Shown here one piece after another: positions 8,657 through 16,912 of a stretch of 64,000 nucleotides of DNA (position 1 is the first letter of the stretch; each line of letters starts with the position of its first letter). Source of the DNA: JALYNX01 sp040902845. Lineage in GTDB: Bacteria; Actinomycetota; Acidimicrobiia; Spongiisociales; ZC4RG35. The translations under genes and the position numbers were made by a program. The DNA lies in NCBI GenBank assembly GCA_040902845.1, contig JBBDWM010000023.1, forward strand, positions 43,358 to 107,357, written 5' to 3'. The notes under the pieces are model-generated. The model ran no database searches, was not told the origin of the DNA, and saw only the letters and a list, made by a program, of their open reading frames with translations.

Positions 8657-9816
8657 GTCTTGCGATGCACTCCGGCCTGGGCGATGTTGACCAGCACGCC
8701 CAGTGCCGCCATGGAGGCGATCAGGGCGGTACTGCCAAACGAGATGAACGGAAGGGCGATCCCGGTTATCGGGAGGACACCGAGGACTCCCCCGATGTTG
8801 ACCAGGGCCTGAAACGAGAGCCACACTGTGATCCCGGCGGCCACCATTCGCCCAAACCGATCCGGTGCCCGGGATGCCACCATCCAACCGGCAAGGGCCA
8901 GGACGACGAAGAGCCCGATCACAGTCAGCGCCCCGATGAGACCCGTCTCCTCACCGATGATCGCAAAGATGAAGTCGGTGTGGGCATTCGGGAGATAGAA
9001 CCATCGAGCGCGACTCGCACCCAGCCCCACCCCGAAGATCCCGCCGTTGGACAGCGCGTAGTAGCTCTGGACCAGCTGGTAGCCCTCGCCGCTGGAGTTG
9101 CCCCATGGGTCGAGAAAGCCAACGATCCGATCGGCCCGGTATTGATCGCTGAACGCCAGAACCGCGACTACCAGGATGGCCGTGATGGCGAGGACGGCCA
9201 CATATCGAAGCGGGGCGTCGCTGGCGAGGATCACGGCGAGGGCGGCGGCTCCGATCACGATCACGGTGCCCAGATCGGGCTGTTTCATGACCAGCACCCC
9301 GATGGTCCCCACGATGAACACCACCGGTACCAGGAAGTGCCCGAAGCGATCGATGAGCTTGTGCTTCTTCTCGAGGAGATAAGCCAAGGAGAAGACCACC
9401 GCCACCTTCGCCAGCTCCGACGGTTGAAAGCTGAAACCGCCCACCGGCAGCCAGCGCTGAGCGCCCCCGATCACCGGCCCGACTGCAAGGACGGCGACGA
9501 GTAGCCCCACGGTGGCGACGAAGAAGGGGATGGCGATCTTGCGATAGAACTGATAGGGAACCCGACTCGCCACGAGGAGAGCGACTGTCCCGACCCCCAC
9601 TCCGACCAGCTGACGTTTGAAGAAGTAGAACCGATCCTCTGCCTGATCGATGGCCACGGCGGAGGAGGCAGACTGCGTCGCCCCGAGACCGATCACCACC
9701 AGGACGACGACCAATACCAGCAGCGTGGTCGCGGTGCGGTTGTTGAGCTTGATCCGTTCGGCGCGATCTCGGGCAGCCGCCCGCATCTTGGCGATCGAAG
9801 TCACATTCGCCGTCAT
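8653..9816 (-). CDS. ftsW: SEDS-family glycosyltransferase FtsW
   Basis: 387 aa with about ten membrane helices. Signature stretches are GGAQRWLPVGGFSFQPSELAK (near 115), M-K-Q-P-D-L-G-T, and P-N-A-H-T-D-F-I-F-A-I-I-G-E-E-T-G, plus P-I-T-G-I-A-L-P-F-I-S-F-G-S-T at the end. SEDS proteins polymerise lipid II together with a class B PBP, here most likely the FtsI encoded in the same operon. It has a basic cytoplasmic N-terminus of about 25 residues. ATGA overlaps on both sides. Confidence 0.95.
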   Translation of the reverse strand: MTANVTSIAKMRAAARDRAERIKLNNRTATTLLVLVVVLVVIGLGATQSASSAVAIDQAEDRFYFFKRQLVGVGVGTVALLVASRVPYQFYRKIAIPFFVATVGLLVAVLAVGPVIGGAQRWLPVGGFSFQPSELAKVAVVFSLAYLLEKKHKLIDRFGHFLVPVVFIVGTIGVLVMKQPDLGTVIVIGAAALAVILASDAPLRYVAVLAITAILVVAVLAFSDQYRADRIVGFLDPWGNSSGEGYQLVQSYYALSNGGIFGVGLGASRARWFYLPNAHTDFIFAIIGEETGLIGALTVIGLFVVLALAGWMVASRAPDRFGRMVAAGITVWLSFQALVNIGGVLGVLPITGIALPFISFGSTALIASMAALGVLVNIAQAGVHRKT

Positions 9817-11111
9817 GCTCGAGAGCCTCCCAATGTCTTCTGTCGGACCAAGAAGGCGAACCTGTCGCCCCGCTCGGCATATGACTTGAACTGATCGAAG
9901 CTGGCGCAGCCAGGTGCCAGCAGGACGGTGTCGCCCGGCTCGGCCAGGGTGGCCGCGAGCTCAACCGCCCGCTCGAGGGTCTCGGCGAGATGCCCCCGGG
10001 ATCCGGCCGCTTCCACCAGCCCCGGTCCTTCGGTGCCGATCCCAATCAATGCCCGCAGATTTGGCTCCTCCGCCAGCGGTTTCAGGTCGAGGCCTTTGGC
10101 AAGCCCTCCGGCAATCAGGATCACAGAGTCCTGGGATCGGATCGAGGCAATCGCGGCGTGCGGGTTGGTCGCCTTTGAGTCGTCGACCCACCTCACATCG
10201 CCAGTGGTGGCCACCAACGTGCGACGGTGAGCACCGGGTGAGAAGGTCCGGGCCGCGGTAGAGATCCCTGCAGGGGTCCCTCCCATGCGGAGCGCGAGCG
10301 CCGAGGCCGTGGCCAGATTGACCAGATGGACCGGGTCGCTTGAGACCAGGTCGTCGATGACGACATCGACATCGCCGATCACGAGATGTCCGTCCTCGAC
10401 TCCTCCCCCGCCGACAGGAAGCCGGGAACCCGATACCGGGAATAACTCGCTCACAGAGCCGGTGACCAGGGTCGTGGCGCCCTCGTCGTCGGCGTCGTAG
10501 ACGAGAAGATCGTTCTCGTCCTGATTCGAGAAGATCTTCGCCTTTGCACTGCGATAGGAGATCTCGGAGCCGTGCCAGTCGAGATGGTCTACCGCCACAT
10601 TGGTCACAGCGGCGGCCACAGGGTGAAACGTCTCGACGAATCTGAGTTGGAATGATGAGACCTCGACCACCAGAGAGTCAGCGGGCTCATCGACAAAATC
10701 GGAGAGTGGCGAGCCGATGTTCCCGGCTGCAGGGGCAGCGACACCAGATGCCTGGAGCATGGCCGACGTCGCCTCGGTGACTGTTGTCTTCCCGTTGGTC
10801 CCGGTCACCGCCGCGATCGGCTTGGTCAGGTGACGCCATGCGAATTCGATCTCGCTCCAAACCGGGATTCCCCATTCCAGAGATTCCACTATCGGAAGCG
10901 AGCGCACCGAAAACCCGGGGCTGGCCACTACCACGTCTATGCCGGTTAGCAGCACCGGATCCCAGCCCCCGGTGGCCAGGGCAAAACCCTGACTCAACGC
11001 CTCGGGAGAATCGTCTTCGGCGTACATCGTCACCGACATCCCACGGTTGCGGGCCAACCGGGCCGCCGCCAGACCCGAAATCGCAGCGCCGAGAACGAGG
11101 ACCCGGTTCAC
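9813..11111 (-). CDS. murD: UDP-N-acetylmuramoylalanine--D-glutamate ligase MurD
   Basis: 432 aa from the GTG at 11111, which overlaps the mraY stop as GTGA; the longer frame upstream runs through mraY and is not part of the gene. The Rossmann-type N-terminus VLGAAISGLAAARLARNRG is followed by the ATP loop TGTNGKTT at 103-110. Further motifs are EVSSFQL, NVAVDHLDWHGS, GAHRRTLVA, WVDDSKATNP and LLAPGCASFDQFKSYAERGD. It adds D-glutamate to UDP-MurNAc-L-Ala. Confidence 0.96.
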   Translation of the reverse strand: MNRVLVLGAAISGLAAARLARNRGMSVTMYAEDDSPEALSQGFALATGGWDPVLLTGIDVVVASPGFSVRSLPIVESLEWGIPVWSEIEFAWRHLTKPIAAVTGTNGKTTVTEATSAMLQASGVAAPAAGNIGSPLSDFVDEPADSLVVEVSSFQLRFVETFHPVAAAVTNVAVDHLDWHGSEISYRSAKAKIFSNQDENDLLVYDADDEGATTLVTGSVSELFPVSGSRLPVGGGGVEDGHLVIGDVDVVIDDLVSSDPVHLVNLATASALALRMGGTPAGISTAARTFSPGAHRRTLVATTGDVRWVDDSKATNPHAAIASIRSQDSVILIAGGLAKGLDLKPLAEEPNLRALIGIGTEGPGLVEAAGSRGHLAETLERAVELAATLAEPGDTVLLAPGCASFDQFKSYAERGDRFAFLVRQKTLGGSRA

Positions 11112-12160
11112 AACAGCCCTTCGATACTCAGGAAATCGCCGTAGAAGAAGCCGAGCCCGAGAGCGACGCCGATACCGGTGAGTATCCAAAAACGGATCAC
11201 CACCGTGGTCTCGGGCCATCCACCCAGATCGAAGTGATAGTGGAGTGGCGACATCCTGAAGATCCGTTTGCCGAATATCCGGAACGAGGCCACCTGGAGG
11301 ATCACCGACACCGTCTCGGCTACAAAGATCCCCCCCAGGACCACCAGGAGCAGATTGGTGCTGGACAACAAGGCGAGGGCAGCCAGCAGGCCACCGATGG
11401 CTTGGGATCCCACGTCACCCATGATGATCTTGGCCGGTGGCGCGTTCCACCAGAGGAACCCGAGGATGGCCCCGAACATGGCGGCCGAGATGATGGCCAG
11501 TTCGAGAGGATCGACTGATTCGTAGACCTGAGGATTCCTGAACTGCCAGAAAGCGATGACCGTGTAGGAGGCGACCACCAGGGCCGATGACCCGCCGGCA
11601 AGACCGTCCATCCCATCGGCCAGGTTCACACCGTTGGCGGCACCGGTGAGCATGATCAACACCCAGATCACGAAGAAGGCACCGAGATCGATCCCCAGCG
11701 GCCTCACGAAAGAAATCTCGGTCACCACCCCGGCCGAAGACGCCCCCCAGGCAAAGAGGGCCGCAATCCCCAGTTGACCACCGAACTTCGCCGACTTGGA
11801 CAGCCCCAGACTCCTCTTGTTGGAGAATTTGGTCCAATCGTCCAACAACCCGACCACGGCCATCCCGGTCAATGCGAACACCGCCAGCAAGCCGCCTGCT
11901 CTCAGCGGTTGGAACTCGAAGGCGAATCTACCTGAGGGCCCCAACAGCCTGACGTGGGAAACGACGTATCCGATGATTGCGGCCGAGACGAAGACCACTC
12001 CGCCCATGGTCGGCGTCCCCTGCTTGTGCCCGTGCATGCCGGCGATCTCTTCCTGGATGAACTGGCCGATCTCGCGCCGCCGGAAATAGCGGATGGCATA
12101 GGGCGTCCCGAAGATGGACACCAGGAGGCCCACGGCAGCCGCAATAAGCAGTGAGATCAC
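11108..12160 (-). CDS. mraY: Phospho-N-acetylmuramoyl-pentapeptide transferase MraY
   Basis: 350 aa with about ten membrane helices. Cytoplasmic-loop motifs are all present: GHKQGTPTMGG (about 44-54), the catalytic pair in LLDDWTKF (D107, D108), NGVNLADGMDGLA (176-188), IIMGDVGSQAIGG and MSPLHYHFDLGGWPE with its HxHF core. It makes lipid I from UDP-MurNAc-pentapeptide and undecaprenyl phosphate. It directly follows murE by ATGA overlap; in most bacteria murF would stand between them. Confidence 0.97.
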   Translation of the reverse strand: MISLLIAAAVGLLVSIFGTPYAIRYFRRREIGQFIQEEIAGMHGHKQGTPTMGGVVFVSAAIIGYVVSHVRLLGPSGRFAFEFQPLRAGGLLAVFALTGMAVVGLLDDWTKFSNKRSLGLSKSAKFGGQLGIAALFAWGASSAGVVTEISFVRPLGIDLGAFFVIWVLIMLTGAANGVNLADGMDGLAGGSSALVVASYTVIAFWQFRNPQVYESVDPLELAIISAAMFGAILGFLWWNAPPAKIIMGDVGSQAIGGLLAALALLSSTNLLLVVLGGIFVAETVSVILQVASFRIFGKRIFRMSPLHYHFDLGGWPETTVVIRFWILTGIGVALGLGFFYGDFLSIEGLL

Positions 12161-13644
12161 GGTGACATGCTCCCCGAACCGCCACCCGAATCAGGGGCCC
12201 TGACCATCCGATCGAGCACGTCCCTGGCCACCACTTTGTCGTCGAAGGGAGAAACCCGACCCCCGATCTCCTGACCGGTCTCATGTCCCTTGCCGAGGAT
12301 GAGCACCACATCACCGGGTGAGGCCGCCCGGATAGCGTGCTCGATGGCACGACGGCGATCTGTCTCGACGATGATTCCGGACCCCTCGACTCCCGACATC
12401 ACGTCGCGGATGATGGCCTCGGGATCCTCAGACCTCGGGTTGTCACTGGTCAGGACAGCAAGGTCGGCTTCGGTGGCGGCGCGCCCCATCAAAGGGCGCT
12501 TCTCGCGATCCCGGTCACCTCCGGCGCCGAACACCGCGATCACCCGACCCATTGCGAGATCGCGGGCGACCGAGATCGCCTGTCTGATCCCCTCCGGGGT
12601 GTGGGCGTAGTCCACGACGACACGGATCGGGAAGGCGCCCGAGACCAATTCGAAACGACCGGGCACCGGGACCAGCAGGCCCAAACCGGCGACTACCTCA
12701 TCAACCGACAGCCCGAGGGCCAGGCAACAGCCGGCCGCGACCAAGGCGTTCTCGACGTTGAAAGCCCCGATGATGGGGGCACTGATGCGACGACGGTCCC
12801 CAAACACGACCATGTCGAAGAAGGTGCCATCGAAGGAGGTGTCCAGGTTCTCGACCCACAGGTCGGCGTCAGGACCGACCCGGATCACCGGCATCTGGGC
12901 CGTGGACGCAATTCCCTTGCCCACGGGATCGTTGACATTGATCACCGCGGTCCCTACCTCGTAGTCCAGGAACAACCGCTCCTTGGCCACCCGATAGGCA
13001 TCCATGTCGCCGTGAAAGTCCAGATGATCCTGGGAAAGGTTGGTGAAGGCAGCAACCGCGAACTTGGTGGCTGAGACCCGGCCCAATTCCAGGGCATGGG
13101 AGGAGATCTCTGCCGCGATGACATCGGCGCCGAGGTCACGCATCTCGGCCAGCAGACGTTGGAAATCGGTCGCCTCGGGGGTGGTTCTCTCCGAGGTGAG
13201 GGCGTGATCCCCCACCCTGGTGTGGACGGTCCCAATGAGCCCGGGAGTCCGCCCCGCAGTGGCCGTGATCGACTCGACATAGTGGGTGACGGTGGTCTTG
13301 CCGTTGGTTCCGGTGACCCCTACCACCGCAACCGTGGCTGAAGGATCACCGTGGACCGCGGCAGAGAGCGGCCCCATCACCTCTCGGGTATCGACGACCT
13401 CGAGCTCGGAAACTTCGCTCCCAGTGAAATGGTCGACACAGACCGCGGTGGATCCGGCAGAAACCGCGCCGGCAATGAAATCATGCCCGTCGAAATGAGA
13501 GCCTCTGATGGCGACATACAGGGTCCCTTCGCCGGCGTGTCGCGAGTCGTGGGTGACATCGACGACCAGAACATCGGGGTCACCGTGAATGAACCCTCCC
13601 ACCTCGACCGCCAGGTCTCCCAACTTCTTACCTCTGACCGGCAT
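12157..13644 (-). CDS. murE: UDP-MurNAc-tripeptide synthetase MurE (meso-DAP type)
   Basis: 495 aa. ATP loop TGTNGKTTVT at 111-120, UDP-MurNAc-dipeptide binding residues in LTSERTTPEATDFQ, the NLSQDHLDFHGDM segment, DYAHTPEGI, and the DNPRSEDP motif. In this family DNPR selects meso-diaminopimelate, so the wall is predicted to be A1-gamma type. The start ATG at 13644 overlaps the ftsI end by 17 nt and has GGAG 9 nt upstream; a TTG at 13623 behind AGAGGT is an alternative. There is no C-terminal MurF fusion, the length being normal for MurE alone. Confidence 0.96.
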   Translation of the reverse strand: MPVRGKKLGDLAVEVGGFIHGDPDVLVVDVTHDSRHAGEGTLYVAIRGSHFDGHDFIAGAVSAGSTAVCVDHFTGSEVSELEVVDTREVMGPLSAAVHGDPSATVAVVGVTGTNGKTTVTHYVESITATAGRTPGLIGTVHTRVGDHALTSERTTPEATDFQRLLAEMRDLGADVIAAEISSHALELGRVSATKFAVAAFTNLSQDHLDFHGDMDAYRVAKERLFLDYEVGTAVINVNDPVGKGIASTAQMPVIRVGPDADLWVENLDTSFDGTFFDMVVFGDRRRISAPIIGAFNVENALVAAGCCLALGLSVDEVVAGLGLLVPVPGRFELVSGAFPIRVVVDYAHTPEGIRQAISVARDLAMGRVIAVFGAGGDRDREKRPLMGRAATEADLAVLTSDNPRSEDPEAIIRDVMSGVEGSGIIVETDRRRAIEHAIRAASPGDVVLILGKGHETGQEIGGRVSPFDDKVVARDVLDRMVRAPDSGGGSGSMSP

Positions 13645-15403
13645 CGGGGGTCACTCCAAGACGATGGAGGGCCTCTTCCATGACCTCGGCGAACACCGGG
13701 GCCGCCGAGGCTCCACCGGTTCGATAGTCCCATGAAGGTGAATCGACGAGCACGGCGACCACGACCTTCGGATCGTCGATCGGCGCCATCCCGACAAACG
13801 AGGCTCTGGTGACCTCGGTGTAACGCCCGTCTTCACCGAGGATGTTGGCGGTGCCGGTCTTGCCACCGACTCGATAACCCTCGATTGTGGCCCTCTGACC
13901 GGTTCCCTCGTCGACGACGCTGGCCAACAACTCACGCATCAAGATCGCCGTTTCCTCTGAGACGACCCTGCGGGTTTCGAACCCCGCCACCTCGGTGTTC
14001 CCGTCGACATCGATGCTCGTAGAGACGATGTGTGGCGTGGTCCACACCCCCTCGTTGCCGATGGCTGCATAAGCGGCGGCCATCTGCAGCGGGGTGACTG
14101 CCACTGAGTAGCCGATGGCGGCCGAAGCCCAACAGGTCTCGCAGCCTGCCTCGAAGTTGAGGAGCCCCGGTGCCTCCACCGAGTAGTCGATGCCGGTCTT
14201 GGAGCCGAGCCCGAACGCCTCGATATAGGAGATGAGGCGTTGCTGACCGAGCTTCTCGGCGACCAGGATCGATCCGACGTTGGACGACTGGGTGAAGATC
14301 TCGGCCACCGTCAGGTCAGATGTCTCATGCTTGTCGAAGTCCCGATAGCAGCCGTAGGTGTCGTCATCGGCTGAACGACATGCGTCTTCTCTGAGTTCCA
14401 GGACGTCCGCCACGTCGTGGATGACTGTGGTGTCGTCGACCTCGCCCTCCTCGATCGCTGCGGCCACCGTGATCAGCTTCTCAGTCGAACCCGGCTCGTA
14501 GAGACCGCGGACGATGAAGTTGGAGAAGGCAAGGCATTTGATCGGCTGGGGGTCGTCGGCGCATCGGGGGTCGACGTTCTCACGAGTCTGTGGGTCGAAC
14601 GCCGGAGCCCCGGTCATGGCCAGCACCTCGCCAGTCTCGACCGCCAGCACCACAACCCAACAGGACTTGGCACCCGTTCGCTCTATGGCGTCGAGACAAG
14701 CCTCCTGGGCCTGATATTGCAGCGGCAGGTCGATCGTGGTGTTGAGGTCGAATCCCGGTACCGCAGGCACTATCTCGCTGATCCCCTGTGGGATGGGTCT
14801 CCCCTCGAGGTCGCGTTCGAAGAGGGCATGTCCCTGGACACCCCTCAATTCCGTGTCGTAGACGTACTCCAGGCCCTCTTGGCCGTTCCCATCGATGTCG
14901 ACGAACCCGGTCACATGACTGGCCACTTGGCCCGCGGGGTAGATGCGGCTGGGCTCGGGGAGGGAATAGACGCCCTTGATCTCGAGACCAAGGACTTCAT
15001 CCGCCAACTCCGCCTCGACCTGTCGCTTGAGGTAGACGAAGTCACGCTCGGAGGTCAGGCGCTCGAGGAGTACATCGGAGTCGACCCCCAGAACGCCGCC
15101 CACCTGTTGGGCAACCCAGAGCGGGTCTTCGACCTGGCCCGGGACGGCGTAGAGGCTCTGCGTTTCGACCGTCATCGCGAGCAAGTCGCCGTTCCGGTCG
15201 TAGATCTTCCCTCGCTGGGGTGGCAACTCCCTCGACACGAGACGTTGGGAAAGCCCCTTGTCGGCGAGCTCGGCCGCCTGCACCACCTGGACCTGAACCA
15301 GCCGGTAGGCCATGCCCCCCCACGCTGCTACCAGGAAGAGACCGATCAGGGCAATGCGGACCTTGGCCGGATTCATCCGCCGGGCTGCCGGGGAGGCGGC
15401 CAC
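13628..15403 (-). CDS. ftsI: Division-specific class B penicillin-binding protein FtsI (PBP3)
   Basis: 591 aa. A short cytoplasmic tail and one membrane helix (about 16-36) are followed by the dimerisation domain with P-P-Q-R-G-K-I-Y-D-R-N-G-D, then the transpeptidase domain with STEK (catalytic Ser306), SSN (373-375) and KTG (515-517). It cross-links septal peptidoglycan with FtsW. There are no PASTA domains. Oddity: eight cysteines in closely spaced pairs in the extracytoplasmic part (236/248, 281/290, 342/352, 421/424). The start is the GTG at 15403; an ATG ten codons in is the alternative. Confidence 0.95.
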   Translation of the reverse strand: MAASPAARRMNPAKVRIALIGLFLVAAWGGMAYRLVQVQVVQAAELADKGLSQRLVSRELPPQRGKIYDRNGDLLAMTVETQSLYAVPGQVEDPLWVAQQVGGVLGVDSDVLLERLTSERDFVYLKRQVEAELADEVLGLEIKGVYSLPEPSRIYPAGQVASHVTGFVDIDGNGQEGLEYVYDTELRGVQGHALFERDLEGRPIPQGISEIVPAVPGFDLNTTIDLPLQYQAQEACLDAIERTGAKSCWVVVLAVETGEVLAMTGAPAFDPQTRENVDPRCADDPQPIKCLAFSNFIVRGLYEPGSTEKLITVAAAIEEGEVDDTTVIHDVADVLELREDACRSADDDTYGCYRDFDKHETSDLTVAEIFTQSSNVGSILVAEKLGQQRLISYIEAFGLGSKTGIDYSVEAPGLLNFEAGCETCWASAAIGYSVAVTPLQMAAAYAAIGNEGVWTTPHIVSTSIDVDGNTEVAGFETRRVVSEETAILMRELLASVVDEGTGQRATIEGYRVGGKTGTANILGEDGRYTEVTRASFVGMAPIDDPKVVVAVLVDSPSWDYRTGGASAAPVFAEVMEEALHRLGVTPDAGQR

Positions 15404-15437
15404 GACGTCAGATCCCCGACCGAAACCCCGGTGGTTC

Positions 15438-15452
15438 GGAGTGTCCCACTCC
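15438..15452 (-). other. Small hairpin in the ftsL-ftsI gap
   Basis: GGAGTG and CACTCC pair as a 6-bp stem around a 3-nt loop, in the 84-nt gap (15404-15487) between ftsL and ftsI. The rest of the gap shows no clear promoter. With no T-run it is a poor terminator; mRNA processing or spacing is possible. Confidence 0.35.
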
Positions 15453-15487
15453 GTCCATCGGCCCGGCTCCAGCGCTGGTTCGGGTCA

Positions 15488-15874
15488 TCATTGCGTTGCT
15501 CCGTCAGGTTCCGCACCGGCCACCTTCGGGCCGGTCGGAGCGAGATCGACCAGGAGTTGGTTGGTGTTAGACGGGATCACCAGACCGAGCTCTTCGGCAA
15601 GAGGGGCGATCCGAGCCGGGTTCTCGAGACGTGCGATCTCCAGATCGAGACTCTGGTTGAGGGAGGTCGCCTGGTCGATCGACCGGTTCAACTCGGACAG
15701 CTCGAATGCGGATCGGTCCAGGGAGGTGCGGGCGAAACCCAACCCGAGAAACGCAACCACCCCGATCAAAGCCATGATCATCCAGGGCGCCAGCGCGGGC
15801 CGCGTGAGACGCTTTCCCTTGAGAACTCGAAGGGGATCTGTCTCGACGACGCGGCGGAGAGGTCTGGCGGTCAC
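15488..15874 (-). CDS. ftsL: FtsL-like septum formation protein
   Basis: 128 aa. It is identified mainly by position (between rsmH and ftsI) and architecture: a basic cytoplasmic N-terminus, one membrane helix (about 32-52), then a short periplasmic coiled coil with an S-E-L-N-R-S-I-D-Q-A-T-S-L-N-Q-S-L heptad pattern. It ends in R-I-A-P-L-A-E-E-L-G-L-V-I-P, a feature shared by FtsL/FtsB-type proteins. It would bridge FtsQ to FtsI/FtsW. The GTG start overlaps the rsmH stop as GTGA. Sequence conservation in this family is low, so context carries weight. Confidence 0.82.
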   Translation of the reverse strand: MTARPLRRVVETDPLRVLKGKRLTRPALAPWMIMALIGVVAFLGLGFARTSLDRSAFELSELNRSIDQATSLNQSLDLEIARLENPARIAPLAEELGLVIPSNTNQLLVDLAPTGPKVAGAEPDGATQ

Positions 15875-16806
15875 GCCGCCACCTTTTCGACAGCCCGGAG
15901 CACAGCCGACCGGGCACGATTGTTGTCAGCGATCTCGGCTGGGGTGGCACGGATCGCCTTGCGGGTCAGGATCCTCAGCTCGGCGGTGTTGCCACAGCCG
16001 CACACCGGCATCTCTGGCGGGCAGGTACACCCGGTGGCTCCTTTTACGAACCGGCGCTTGACGATCCGATCCTCGAGGGAGTGATAGGAAATGGCGACCA
16101 CCCTCCCGCCCGGTCGAATGATCTCCAGCGCCTGATCGAGACCGCGTTGCACTGCATCCAGCTCACCGTTGACCGCGATCCGGATTGCCTGAAAGGTGCG
16201 CCGGGCGGGATGACCCACCCGGCGACGGGCCGCAGGCAATGCCTCTGCGATGACGGTGGATAGCTGGCTGGTCGACTCAATGGGACGGGCAGCGACGATG
16301 GCTCTGGCGATGCGCCGGGCCAGCGGCTCCTCGCCAAAGCGACGGATCACGTCGGTGAGGCGGTCCTCCGGCCATTCATTGACGATCTCTGCTGCGTCGT
16401 GCTCGGCGTCGGGCCCCATCCTCATATCGAGCGGGCCGTCGTTGCGGTATGAGAAGCCTCGGATCGCCTCGTCCAACTGATGGGACGACACGCCAAAGTC
16501 GAAGAGCACTGCACTGATCTGGGCCGGGATGATCGAGGAGACGAGGGCCGACATCTCGCTGTAGTTGCCCTGGATGGCGACCACGCCGAGGTCCCTGGCG
16601 TTGGCCAGGGCGGCGGGGTCTCTGTCAATCCCTATCAATGTCACGTCTTCTCCGAACTCGTCCAGCAAACGCCTGGCGTGGCCTCCTCCCCCGAAAGTGG
16701 CGTCCACCACCACCCCGGGAAGCGCGGGGCCAATCAGCCCGACGACTTCATCAGCCAAGACCGGCCGGTGGTAGTCCCGGCCATTTCCCCTCCGCTCCTG
16801 GCTCAT
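15871..16806 (-). CDS. rsmH: 16S rRNA (cytosine-1402-N4)-methyltransferase RsmH (MraW)
   Basis: 311 aa from the ATG at 16806. YHRPVLADEV opens the protein, the SAM-binding DATFGGGGH is at 35-43, and then come FDFGVSSHQLDEAIRGFSY, D-G-P-L-D-M-R-M, F-Q-A-I-R-I-A-V-N-G-E-L and S-Y-H-S-L-E-D-R-I-V-K. A CxCPPExPxCxCG cluster near the C-terminus is a common feature of actinobacterial RsmH. It methylates C1402 of 16S rRNA. The GGGGGG that could serve as ribosome site is buried in an inverted repeat ending one base before the start codon. Confidence 0.95.
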   Translation of the reverse strand: MSQERRGNGRDYHRPVLADEVVGLIGPALPGVVVDATFGGGGHARRLLDEFGEDVTLIGIDRDPAALANARDLGVVAIQGNYSEMSALVSSIIPAQISAVLFDFGVSSHQLDEAIRGFSYRNDGPLDMRMGPDAEHDAAEIVNEWPEDRLTDVIRRFGEEPLARRIARAIVAARPIESTSQLSTVIAEALPAARRRVGHPARRTFQAIRIAVNGELDAVQRGLDQALEIIRPGGRVVAISYHSLEDRIVKRRFVKGATGCTCPPEMPVCGCGNTAELRILTRKAIRATPAEIADNNRARSAVLRAVEKVAA

Positions 16807-16807
16807 T

Positions 16808-16894
16808 GCCAGCCCCCCGGGCGCTGGTACCAAAGGAAGCGGGCGGAGTCAGGGGCCTTCCAATTGGTTCCGGGGGGCTGGCGATGGGCCAGCC
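16808..16894 (-). promoter_or_regulatory. Alternative hairpins in the mraZ-rsmH gap covering the rsmH ribosome site
   Basis: On the mRNA (minus) strand three segments occur in order. Segment 1 is GGCTGGC (16894-16888). Segment 2 is GCCAGCCCCCCGG (16882-16870). Segment 3 is CCGGGGGGCTGGC (16820-16808), ending one base before the rsmH ATG and holding its G-rich ribosome site. Segment 2 can pair with segment 1 (7 bp, 5-nt loop) or with segment 3 (13 bp perfect, with smaller stems ACCAA/TTGGT and GGAAG/CTTCC inside the loop). The pairings exclude each other, as in attenuator or riboswitch designs. Pairing is seen in sequence; function is inferred. Confidence 0.55.
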
Positions 16895-16912
16895 GGTTCG
16901 ATCGATGTCGGT

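Noticed and set aside
14417..16084. A 555-codon open frame on the plus strand opposite ftsI/ftsL/rsmH
   Set aside because: It is antisense to three well-supported genes, shows no family motifs and follows from GC-rich codon bias.
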